Origin: Candidatus Gastranaerophilales bacterium
GTDB lineage: Bacteria; Cyanobacteriota; Vampirovibrionia; Gastranaerophilales; Gastranaerophilaceae
Assembly (NCBI GenBank): GCA_947628355.1
Contig: CANQZO010000005.1
Coordinates: 1-20,313, forward strand
DNA length: 20,313 nucleotides
Reading direction: 5' to 3'
In this document: piece after piece, positions 14,529-20,313 of the stretch
Layout of the letters: the number at the start of each line of letters is the position of its first letter
Position numbering within the stretch: the first letter of the stretch is position 1
Notes under the pieces: generated by a model
Database searches by the model: none
The model's input: the letters and a program-made list of their open reading frames with translations, nothing else
Told to the model about the DNA's origin: nothing
Made by a program: the position numbers and the translations under genes

Positions 14529-14554
14529 GTTCATCTCCTATGCAGTTTACTTTC

Positions 14555-14579
14555 TTTTCGTAAACAGTCTGCACGAAAA
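14555..14579 (-). promoter_or_regulatory. Inverted repeat upstream of hsp20 (possible operator or leader hairpin)
   Basis: TTTTCGT (14555-14561) and ACGAAAA (14573-14579) form a perfect 7-bp inverted repeat with an 11-bp spacer, 27-51 bp upstream of the hsp20 start. It is not the CIRCE element (TTAGCACTC-N9-GAGTGCTAA). It could be a repressor site or a leader hairpin; no convincing -10/-35 pair is visible near it. Confidence 0.45.
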
Positions 14580-14618
14580 TGAATAGTTTTTCATTACCTT
14601 AGGGACTAATAGCCTTGA

Positions 14619-14933
14619 TTAAATTTCTTCAACAGGCTCCGCTGAATTTAATTGTTTTTTCTTAAGTTTATTAACTACTTTATCTACAAGGAAATCGTAT
14701 GATTTCATATCTTTAATTTTTTCGGAGAACTCTTTAACAAGCATTTCTTCTACCATGGAGCGAAGTTTCATATCTTCTTCAACAAATTGATTTTCTTCAA
14801 TGATAGAGTCAAGAAGTGCATCTTTTGTTTGGGCATTTTTACTGCTTGAAAAATTAAGCCATTGATTTTTCGGCTTCACATTTTTCATTTCTTTTACTAA
14901 TTTAAAGTTTTTTAGATTGAACATTTTATGCAA
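14619..14933 (-). CDS. Small hypothetical protein, paralogue of its upstream neighbour
   Basis: About 104 residues, charged and helical, with no signal peptide or membrane segment. The segment DMKLRSMVEEMLVKEFSEKIKDMKSYDFLVDKVVNKLKK aligns with NDKLALMVSRILHEEFPKLKHNSLLYDLVMYSIMEKMKT of the preceding gene, so the two arose by tandem duplication. The start is uncertain: TTG 14933 is 4 nt after GGAG, whereas ATG 14924 is 13 nt away. With TTG the gene overlaps the upstream gene by 22 bp, suggesting translational coupling. I do not recognise the family; the Lys/Glu-rich helix pattern suggests coiled-coil or helix-bundle association. Confidence 0.65.
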   Translation of the reverse strand: MHKMFNLKNFKLVKEMKNVKPKNQWLNFSSSKNAQTKDALLDSIIEENQFVEEDMKLRSMVEEMLVKEFSEKIKDMKSYDFLVDKVVNKLKKKQLNSAEPVEEI

Positions 14934-15256
14934 ACTTCTCCATTTTTAAACGATACATCTTGAACACTTTTTGCATTGGACTCCTTTATATATGATAAAA
15001 CATTTTCCATACTTTGTATAGTCTTCATCTTTTCCATAATGGAATACATTACTAAATCGTATAATAATGAATTATGCTTTAATTTTGGGAATTCTTCATG
15101 TAATATTCTTGATACCATTAATGCTAATTTATCATTGTTTGAGTATTGTTCATTTATCGGATTAGTCATGGATGATTTTGATATTACTTCGTCATGCCCT
15201 AAATTGTTTTGTCCTTTAATCCACTCAATAGTTACTTTTTGTTCGTTTTTTAACAT
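14912..15256 (-). CDS. Small hypothetical protein, first of a tandem paralogous pair
   Basis: A 114-residue protein starting MLKNEQKVTIEWIKGQNNLG at ATG 15256, with AAAGGT 7 nt upstream. A polar, probably disordered N-terminal third leads to the helical segment shared with the next gene (KLALMVSRILHEEFPKLKHNSLLYDLVMYSIMEKMKT), and the tail contains two cysteines (VCIKCSI) that could form a disulfide or contact metal. No export signal. The two paralogues probably form one transcription unit separate from hsp20, whose start lies 90 bp downstream of the second stop. Family unknown. Confidence 0.7.
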   Translation of the reverse strand: MLKNEQKVTIEWIKGQNNLGHDEVISKSSMTNPINEQYSNNDKLALMVSRILHEEFPKLKHNSLLYDLVMYSIMEKMKTIQSMENVLSYIKESNAKSVQDVSFKNGEVCIKCSI

Positions 15257-15315
15257 TTCTTTTACCTTTATTTTCCGAATTACATCCGAGTTAAAAAAGA
15301 AGCATGAATATTTCA

Positions 15316-15347
15316 GATTTACAAAAAATTGAAAATGATTTACAAAA
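15316..15347. repeat. Paired 11-bp direct repeats, 21 bp apart
   Basis: GATTTACAAAA occurs at 15316-15326 and exactly again at 15337-15347. The 21-bp start-to-start distance equals two helical turns, so both sites face the same side of the DNA, as paired regulator sites often do. They lie between the divergent genes at 15256 (minus) and 15462 (plus). Confidence 0.5.
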
Positions 15348-15379
15348 CTTCACAATTGCCATTATTAAAAAATGTAAAT

Positions 15380-15408
15380 TTCATAAAATCATTAGTAAAT
15401 TTTATAAT
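15380..15408 (+). promoter_or_regulatory. Candidate promoter of the 576-residue protein gene
   Basis: TTCATA (15380-15385) and TATAAT (15403-15408) are 17 bp apart, giving a leader of about 47 nt before ATG 15462. Confidence 0.5.
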
Positions 15409-15461
15409 ATGTTTTGTTTTTTTGTCCGTAGTATATAAAAAAATAATGTGAAAGGTATTAT

Positions 15462-17192
15462 ATGGCGGATTTATCAGTAAAAAAAATTACGGCGAAATCG
15501 GTAAATTTAACTCAAAATAGCGGTTCAGGTCAATATGAAAAGTTAAAAGCGAAGTATGAACAATTTAAGGCTAAATATAAGGCAAGTGATTTCGTTAATG
15601 CCCCTACATTATTAGAACAAGAAATTAAATTATTAAAAGATTTAAAAGCCGCGGCTCTAATGGAAAACGTGCCCGAAGAAGAAATAAAATATATTGATGA
15701 ACGAGTAGACGAAATAAGTAGAGGATTAAAACAACAGGATGATGTTTATACTAATAATCAAAATTCGCATATTACGTTTGTCCATTCTAAATATGGTGCT
15801 GATATAGTCAGACGTAATGTTCAAGAAAACATAAGAAACTTAAAATTTGATACAATCTCCTTTGAAACATTATTGGAACAAGCTGAAGATCCTGAGCTAA
15901 TAAGAAACTTTGCTGCTCAGCTTTCGCAAAATGATATTTCTCTTGAAGATGTTATTGAAATTATTAATATGCTTTCAATTCCTTCAATTAATGAAAACGG
16001 TATGGAAACAGGTAAATTTGCGCTCTCCGAGCAATCCGTAAAATCAGTAATTACGGCTCAAGGTGCAATACATTTATTCGCCGAAAATGAGAAAAAAGAA
16101 GTAAAAAGCCCCGTATATAATCTTGATGTTGATTATGAATATTCCGATAAAGGATTTTTAATCAAACGTAAAAACCAAGTAATTTATTCACAACAATTTG
16201 ACCCTTATGATATATTGAAAAAGCCGACGGCGCAGGAAAAACATCAGCAGTATGAAAATTCTGTTAAAGCTAAAGAACGTCGTATTTTGTTTGATTTTAT
16301 AAAAAAATACAAAGATGGAAATGGGGTTATTCCTTACCAGTATGCTATGGCGGCTTTACATTTAAGAAAATCGGGAATTGTTAACGGAGAACTGTTAAAT
16401 TTACTTGATTCTTGCATTATTGGCGGCGGAAAAGTAAACAGAAATAAATTATATAAGATAGCTGAATTGAAGAAAGCCGGTGCTGTTAGCGAAGACATTT
16501 TAAAAATACTTGATAAATGCAGAGTAACTCAAGACGGAAAATATAACTCAAAAGATGTTGATACTGCAATAGGCTTAACACAAGCTGTTCTTGGTGCGAA
16601 GCAGGTTTGTGAACTGCTGCCGATTTTAAAAGATTTAGCTTCCTCGAAAGCAAATGTTTATAACGCTTATGATTTTGTTACCGGAGCTTCTCAATACTTT
16701 AAGAACAAAGATAATCTTGTGCAATTGGTTAAAATGTGTATGACTGACGATAATATATTAAATGAAGATGCAATTGATATGATTGATACAATGTTCTTTA
16801 ATGAAACAAATAATTTAACAGAAGAAGAATTTATGGAATATGCAAAAAAATTGCTTCAAGTCGCAAAGGGCTCAAATGATAGTGTGTCTGACGCTGCCGA
16901 CAGCATTTGTTACGGATTAAGTGAATTAAATGCTTCTTTAAGTGAAACAATCAATATTTTACAACTTTGCCAAGACTCCAATGGTAATTATAGTCAAGAG
17001 TTAAGTGATATGATTTGGACAATCGGGGTTAATGACAAGTACAAATCCGAATGCAGTGCTGATGATATTAAAAAACTTATAAATATCTGCAAAAAAGAAG
17101 ACATTGTTGACCCTGATAAAATTGCAGAGGTAATGACATTAGTTAAGAAAAATACTCCGATAAAAGATATATTAACTTCATTTAAAAATTAA
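15462..17192 (+). CDS. Large helical protein of unknown function
   Basis: The 576-residue protein starts MADLSVKKITAKSVNLTQNSGSGQ at ATG 15462, with AAAGG 6 nt upstream. There is no signal peptide or membrane helix. Residues about 25-90 are charged and likely coiled coil (YEKLKAKYEQFKAKYKASDF, EEEIKYIDERVDEISRGLKQ). A small beta-rich insert lies near 220-250 (VYNLDVDYEYSDKGFLIKRKNQVIYSQQFDPYDIL). The C-terminal 300 residues show repeated helical pairs ending in LLxLLDxC/ILKILDKC-like motifs (LLNLLDSCIIGGGKVNRNKL, ILKILDKCRVTQDGKYNSKD, LVKMCMTDDNILNEDAIDMI, ILQLCQDSNGNYSQELSDMI, LINICKKEDIVDPDKI), with a period of roughly 40-60 residues. This looks like an irregular alpha-solenoid. No known family recognised. 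Its stop overlaps the small convergent ORF by 3-4 bp. Confidence 0.85.
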   Translation: MADLSVKKITAKSVNLTQNSGSGQYEKLKAKYEQFKAKYKASDFVNAPTLLEQEIKLLKDLKAAALMENVPEEEIKYIDERVDEISRGLKQQDDVYTNNQNSHITFVHSKYGADIVRRNVQENIRNLKFDTISFETLLEQAEDPELIRNFAAQLSQNDISLEDVIEIINMLSIPSINENGMETGKFALSEQSVKSVITAQGAIHLFAENEKKEVKSPVYNLDVDYEYSDKGFLIKRKNQVIYSQQFDPYDILKKPTAQEKHQQYENSVKAKERRILFDFIKKYKDGNGVIPYQYAMAALHLRKSGIVNGELLNLLDSCIIGGGKVNRNKLYKIAELKKAGAVSEDILKILDKCRVTQDGKYNSKDVDTAIGLTQAVLGAKQVCELLPILKDLASSKANVYNAYDFVTGASQYFKNKDNLVQLVKMCMTDDNILNEDAIDMIDTMFFNETNNLTEEEFMEYAKKLLQVAKGSNDSVSDAADSICYGLSELNASLSETINILQLCQDSNGNYSQELSDMIWTIGVNDKYKSECSADDIKKLINICKKEDIVDPDKIAEVMTLVKKNTPIKDILTSFKN

Positions 17193-17347
17193 TCGCCGTA
17201 TTTGTCATTCTCTATCCATACATAAGTTTTAGGCAGAGTTGACGCAAACGGATTATTTATGTCTTTGTGATTTATCGGATCAGATACATAGGTATTAATC
17301 TTATTTATTCTGTTTTTTATTTCATTAAAATAAGTTTTAATATTCAT
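17189..17347 (-). CDS. Small hypothetical protein (52 residues)
   Basis: MNIKTYFNEIKNRINKINTY followed by DPINHKDINNPFASTLPKTYVWIENDKYGD. ATG 17347 has GGAAG a few bases upstream, so it is preferred over the longer frame to 17386, which has no ribosome binding site. The composition (an amphipathic helix, then a Pro/Asn/Trp/Tyr segment) looks like real protein rather than noise. It overlaps the stop of the 576-residue protein gene tail to tail. No family recognised and no cysteines or signal peptide. Confidence 0.5.
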   Translation of the reverse strand: MNIKTYFNEIKNRINKINTYVSDPINHKDINNPFASTLPKTYVWIENDKYGD

Positions 17348-17417
17348 ATTTCTTCCAACATTTATTTTAATTATGATATGGCTCAAGGTAAAAATTAATG
17401 CTCAATATACTGATTTT

Positions 17418-17445
17418 TTGATAAAAAATTAAACTTATGTATAAT
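17418..17445 (+). promoter_or_regulatory. Promoter for a leaderless mRNA (receiver gene)
   Basis: TTGATA (17418-17423, one mismatch) and a perfect TATAAT (17440-17445) are 16 bp apart. The -10 ends six bases before ATG 17452, exactly as at the HEAT-like gene, so the transcript should start at or beside the initiator codon. No Shine-Dalgarno is present. Confidence 0.65.
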
Positions 17446-17451
17446 ATACTT

Positions 17452-17865
17452 ATGAAAAAAAAGATTTTAATAACGGATGATACAAGCTCTTGGCTTTTAT
17501 TCCACAAGGAACTTATTGAAGAATTATACGGAAATTTGTTTGAAGTTACTACTGCTTCAAGTGCATTTGAGGCATTAGATATAATAAAACACAATACGGA
17601 AGATCCTTTTGTTTTAATAATAACGGATTTACAAATGGAAACCGCTCATGAACCAAAACTTGCGGGTGAATGGCTCATTGAAAATATCCGAGAAATTAAA
17701 GAGTATAAAAGTGTAAATATTGTTATAATCTCAGCTGTGTATAATATTGAACAAATTGCAAAAAGTTATGATGTTGAGTGTATTTCTAAGCGCTTGCTTA
17801 TAAGAAATAAACTGCTCATGAAATTTATGTTTGAAAAATTAATGCCGTTTTTAGATAAAATATAA
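17452..17865 (+). CDS. Stand-alone response-regulator receiver protein (CheY-like)
   Basis: A 137-residue protein with one receiver domain and no output domain. MKKKILITDDTSSW supplies the acidic pocket (Asp9, Asp10); LIITDLQMET carries the phospho-acceptor Asp59; VIISA gives Ser94 and ISKRLL the conserved Lys113. All five core residues are present, so phosphorylation is expected. Between the aspartate and Ser94 is a slightly long loop (ETAHEPKLAGEWL). Single-domain receivers act by protein contact (CheY, Spo0F types). No histidine kinase is nearby. An in-frame ATG at 17437 overlaps the -10 box and is rejected in favour of ATG 17452. birA follows after 29 bp and may be co-transcribed. Confidence 0.88.
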   Translation: MKKKILITDDTSSWLLFHKELIEELYGNLFEVTTASSAFEALDIIKHNTEDPFVLIITDLQMETAHEPKLAGEWLIENIREIKEYKSVNIVIISAVYNIEQIAKSYDVECISKRLLIRNKLLMKFMFEKLMPFLDKI

Positions 17866-17894
17866 TTTATGTTTGTGTTAGTATATATTTGATT

Positions 17895-18644
17895 ATGGTT
17901 AACCTTAACATGTCGAAATATACAATAATAACACTGGATGAAGCACCATCAACAAATAGCTGGGCATTGGAAAATATATCATGTCTGGATGACGGAGCTG
18001 TTGTATATACTGCAAAGCAAACAGCAGGCAGGGGCAGATATAACAGAAAATGGGTTTGTGATGAGTCTGATAATATTTACATGTCTTTGGTATTAAAACC
18101 AAAAAGTGCGGATAATTATCCTTTTGCAAACTTAACACAGTATTTATCAGTTGTTGTATGCAGGTTATTAAGTTCGGAATTTTTATTAAATGCACGGATA
18201 AAATGGCCTAATGATATTTTGGTAAACGGTGCAAAGATTTCGGGTATTTTAGCGGAAGCCTATACCCATAACAATAAAATTGAAGCTGTTATTTTAGGTT
18301 TGGGTTTAAATATTAATATGAAGCAGGAAACTTTAGACAAAATTGATCAAAAAGCAACTTCAATTTCAGCGGTTACGGGGAAAAATTACAACAGTGAAAC
18401 CGTTTTGAAAAAATTAATCGACACTTTTTATGAGAGTTATGATGAATTTGTATCTTTAGGTTTTAGCTGTATAAAAGATCTTTATATATCAAAATGTGAT
18501 TTTCTCGGTAAAAATATTTTAATAAGTGAAAACGGAGAAAAAAAGCAATATTTTGCTAAAGCAATAGACAGTGACGGATTATTAATTGCTTTAAATGAAA
18601 ATAATGAAGAATGTAAGATAATAACAGGAGATTTACTATGTTAA
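17895..18644 (+). CDS. birA: Biotin--[acetyl-CoA-carboxylase] ligase (BirA, catalytic type)
   Basis: It activates biotin with ATP to biotinyl-5'-AMP and transfers it to a lysine on biotin carboxyl carrier domains. Visible motifs: APSTNSWALE, QTAGRGRYNRKWVCDESDNIYMSLVLKP (biotinyl-AMP loop GRGRxxRxW), IKWPNDILVNGAKISGILAE (KWPNDI), VILGLGLNINM and a C-terminal SH3-like domain with FLGKNILISENGEKKQYFAKAIDSDGLLIAL. There is no N-terminal helix-turn-helix, so this is a monofunctional class I enzyme without the repressor role. ATG 17895 gives 249 residues; ATG 17910 is an alternative; neither has a Shine-Dalgarno. It overlaps oadG by 7 bp and precedes a biotin-dependent decarboxylase subunit, whose partner chain is its likely target. 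Confidence 0.95.
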   Translation: MVNLNMSKYTIITLDEAPSTNSWALENISCLDDGAVVYTAKQTAGRGRYNRKWVCDESDNIYMSLVLKPKSADNYPFANLTQYLSVVVCRLLSSEFLLNARIKWPNDILVNGAKISGILAEAYTHNNKIEAVILGLGLNINMKQETLDKIDQKATSISAVTGKNYNSETVLKKLIDTFYESYDEFVSLGFSCIKDLYISKCDFLGKNILISENGEKKQYFAKAIDSDGLLIALNENNEECKIITGDLLC

Positions 18645-18859
18645 CTGAAGGTTTAACATTAATGGGCACAGGCATGGGAACGGTATTCTCGTTTCTTGTT
18701 ATTTTGTGGATGGCAGTAAGCATAATGGGAAATGTTATCGGATATTTGAATAAAATATTTCCCGAAAAGGCGCAGCAAACGGCTGCGGTTACAACGCAAA
18801 CCGCAAATAGCGATGTTGAGCTTGCAATAGCGATTGCGGCAGCGAAATACAGAAAATAA
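18638..18859 (+). CDS. oadG: Oxaloacetate decarboxylase gamma-type membrane subunit
   Basis: The 73-residue protein has one membrane helix (LTLMGTGMGTVFSFLVILWMAVSIMGNVI) preceded by EGLTLMGTGMG, the hallmark of OadG, followed by a cytoplasmic tail with Ala-rich AIAIAAAKYRK, which matches the usual AAIAAAIA segment. OadG anchors the carboxyltransferase alpha subunit to the sodium-pumping beta subunit. Its start overlaps the birA stop, and AGGAG lies 7 nt upstream. The alpha-type subunit begins 28 bp downstream; the beta subunit is not in the window. Function in a Na+-translocating decarboxylase is inferred from family and context. Confidence 0.88.
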   Translation: MLTEGLTLMGTGMGTVFSFLVILWMAVSIMGNVIGYLNKIFPEKAQQTAAVTTQTANSDVELAIAIAAAKYRK

Positions 18860-18887
18860 TAATATCAGATATAAGAGGGTAAAGAAA

Positions 18888-20313
18888 ATGACAAAAAAAC
18901 AAATTAAAGTAATGGATACGTCATTCCGCGACGGATTTCAATCCGTATACGGCGCAAGAGTATTCACAAAAGATTTTTTGCCTGCACTTGAAGCGGCAGT
19001 TGCGGCAGGATTAAAACACTTTGAAGTCGGCGGCGGCGCAAGATTTCAATCACCTATATTTTATTGCAATGAAAATGCATTTGATATGATGGATACAATC
19101 AGAAAAACAGTGGGTCCCGATATTAATTTGCAGACTCTTGCAAGAGGTGTAAATGTTGTGGGACTTGATTCTCAACCCCGCGATATAATTAATCTTCACG
19201 CAAAAATGTTTAAAAAACACGGTATGACAACAATCAGAAACTTTGACGCTTTAAATGACGTTAATAACCTTATTTATTCTGGACAGTGTATTGTTGATAA
19301 CGGATTAAACCATGAAGTTACAATAACAATGATGGAATTACCGATAGGCTGCACGGGCGCTCATGACGCAGCATTCTACGAAAGAGTGCTTCGTTCAATA
19401 TTAGATGCTGGAATACCGTTCACTTCTTTAGCATTTAAAGATGCGTCGGGTACTTCAGCACCTCAAAAAGTATATGAAACTGTTAAAAGAACAAGAGAAA
19501 TCTTGGGTGAAAATGCTCATATAAGATTTCATTCGCACGAAACGGCAGGTACGGGCTTATTGGCATACAGAGCTGCATTAGACGGCGGTGCAGATGGTAT
19601 TGACCTTTCTATGAAGCCTGTATCGGGCGGTACTGCACAACCTGATATCGTTTCAATGTGGCACGCTTTAAAAGGTACGGATTATGACCTCGGTGTTGAT
19701 ATTGAAAAAATATTGGAAACCGAAGAAATATTTAAAGAATGTATGAAAGATTACTTCTTACCGCCTGAAGCATTGGCAGTAAATCCGGTTATTATATCTT
19801 CGCCTCTGCCGGGCGGAGCTTTAACCGCCAATACTCAGATGATGAGAGATAACGGAACAATGGACAGATTCCCCGAAGTTGTTGCTGCAATGAAAGAAGT
19901 TGTTGAAAAGGGCGGATTTGCTACATCGGTTACACCAGTTTCGCAATTCTATTTCCAACAGGCTTATGCAAATGTAATGTTCGGACCTTGGAAGAAAATT
20001 ACAGAGGGATACGGAAAAATGGTTCTCGGCTACTTCGGAAAGACTCCATGCGAGCCTGACAGCGAAGTAATAAAAGAAGCCTCCGAACAATTAGGACTTG
20101 CGCCTACAACAGAAACCGTACTTGACTTAAATGATAAAGATCAGAATAAAGGTATTGAACCTGCGAAGAAAATGCTTGCAGATGCAGGGTTAGAGCAAAC
20201 GGAAGAAAATATATTTATAGCAGCGGCATGTAAAGAAAAAGGTATTGCATTCCTGCAAGGCCACGGAACAATCGGTGTAAGAAAAAATGAACCTGCCAAG
20301 GCAGAAGCTGCGG
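18888..20313 (+). CDS. Oxaloacetate decarboxylase/pyruvate carboxylase alpha-type carboxyltransferase subunit, 3'-truncated
   Basis: 475 codons are visible from ATG 18888 (GAGGG upstream) and the frame runs off the window. The N-terminal TIM barrel keeps the catalytic plan: Asp10 of VMDTSFRDGFQS binds the metal, Lys184 of LAFKDASG would be the carbamylated or metal-bridging lysine, and His215 and His217 of RFHSHETAG complete the metal site. Known members move CO2 between biotin and pyruvate/oxaloacetate. The wording differs from textbook OadA/PycB: DTSFRDGFQS for DTTLRDAHQS, FEVGGGARFQSP for EVWGGATFD, LARGVNVVG for LLRGQNLLG. It therefore belongs to a diverged branch, and substrate should be left open. 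Residues from about 310 form the conserved carboxylase domain. No biotin site (MKM) is visible in the part shown. It is third in a birA-oadG operon. Confidence 0.9.
   Translation, partial: MTKKQIKVMDTSFRDGFQSVYGARVFTKDFLPALEAAVAAGLKHFEVGGGARFQSPIFYCNENAFDMMDTIRKTVGPDINLQTLARGVNVVGLDSQPRDIINLHAKMFKKHGMTTIRNFDALNDVNNLIYSGQCIVDNGLNHEVTITMMELPIGCTGAHDAAFYERVLRSILDAGIPFTSLAFKDASGTSAPQKVYETVKRTREILGENAHIRFHSHETAGTGLLAYRAALDGGADGIDLSMKPVSGGTAQPDIVSMWHALKGTDYDLGVDIEKILETEEIFKECMKDYFLPPEALAVNPVIISSPLPGGALTANTQMMRDNGTMDRFPEVVAAMKEVVEKGGFATSVTPVSQFYFQQAYANVMFGPWKKITEGYGKMVLGYFGKTPCEPDSEVIKEASEQLGLAPTTETVLDLNDKDQNKGIEPAKKMLADAGLEQTEENIFIAAACKEKGIAFLQGHGTIGVRKNEPAKAEAA

Noticed and set aside
14535..14618. 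CIRCE element for hsp20
   Set aside because: The TTAGCACTC/GAGTGCTAA halves are not present; the inverted repeat found there has a different sequence.

Overview
This window is bacterial, AT-rich (roughly 30 % GC by eye) and densely coded on both strands. Bacterial markers are bS21, a bacterial-type two-subunit glycyl-tRNA synthetase beta chain, a BirA biotin ligase and standard -35/-10 promoters. Two signal-peptide proteins with three SLH domains and glycine-rich tails, several proteins without clear relatives, fermentative-looking metabolism (biotin-dependent oxaloacetate decarboxylase parts) and oxygen/redox defence genes would fit a gut, non-photosynthetic relative of cyanobacteria (Gastranaerophilales/Vampirovibrionia type). 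That placement is inference from gene style and was not tested.

Layout. 1-1120: the 3' part of a low-complexity protein, a shared bidirectional terminator, and rpsU on the minus strand. 1135-2467: SLH protein A (minus). 2525-2944: tRNA-Lys(CUU), tRNA-Leu(UAG), and a structured element that repeats the 3' end of tRNA-Leu together with its terminator. 2930-4615: an exported TPR-like protein (minus). 4759-6295: SLH protein B, a paralogue of A, with promoter and terminator. 6297-7552: a HEAT-like repeat protein with an apparently leaderless mRNA. 7557-9584: glyS (minus). 9641-9970: tRNA-Asp(GUC) followed by a second tail-duplication element of the same design. 10027-11020: a flavodoxin-like reductase convergent with a Bcp-type peroxiredoxin. 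11225-12454: a C-terminal processing protease (S41). 12444-14528 (minus): operon hsp20, TM1266-like small protein, pyridine nucleotide-disulfide oxidoreductase. 14619-15256 (minus): two overlapping small paralogous genes. 15462-17192: a 576-residue helical protein of unknown role, with a small convergent ORF. 17452-20313: a stand-alone receiver protein, then birA, oadG and the first 475 codons of an oxaloacetate decarboxylase/pyruvate carboxylase alpha-type subunit.

How the genes fit together. The right end is a functional unit: BirA attaches biotin, OadG is the membrane anchor of a decarboxylase pump, and the carboxyltransferase alpha subunit follows. The centre carries redox and protein-quality-control genes (peroxiredoxin, flavin reductase, CTP protease, small heat-shock protein, NAD(P)H-disulfide/NADH oxidase family enzyme). 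The left half is mostly envelope proteins plus translation genes.

The most unusual signal is at the tRNA loci. Downstream of both tRNA-Leu and tRNA-Asp, the tRNA's own 3' end plus its terminator reappears 186 or 138 bp later with an altered T-loop. In between lies a structured spacer that contains an inverted copy of that particular tRNA's T-arm. Both loci change the same two bases of the inverted copy. I know of no named element with this design.
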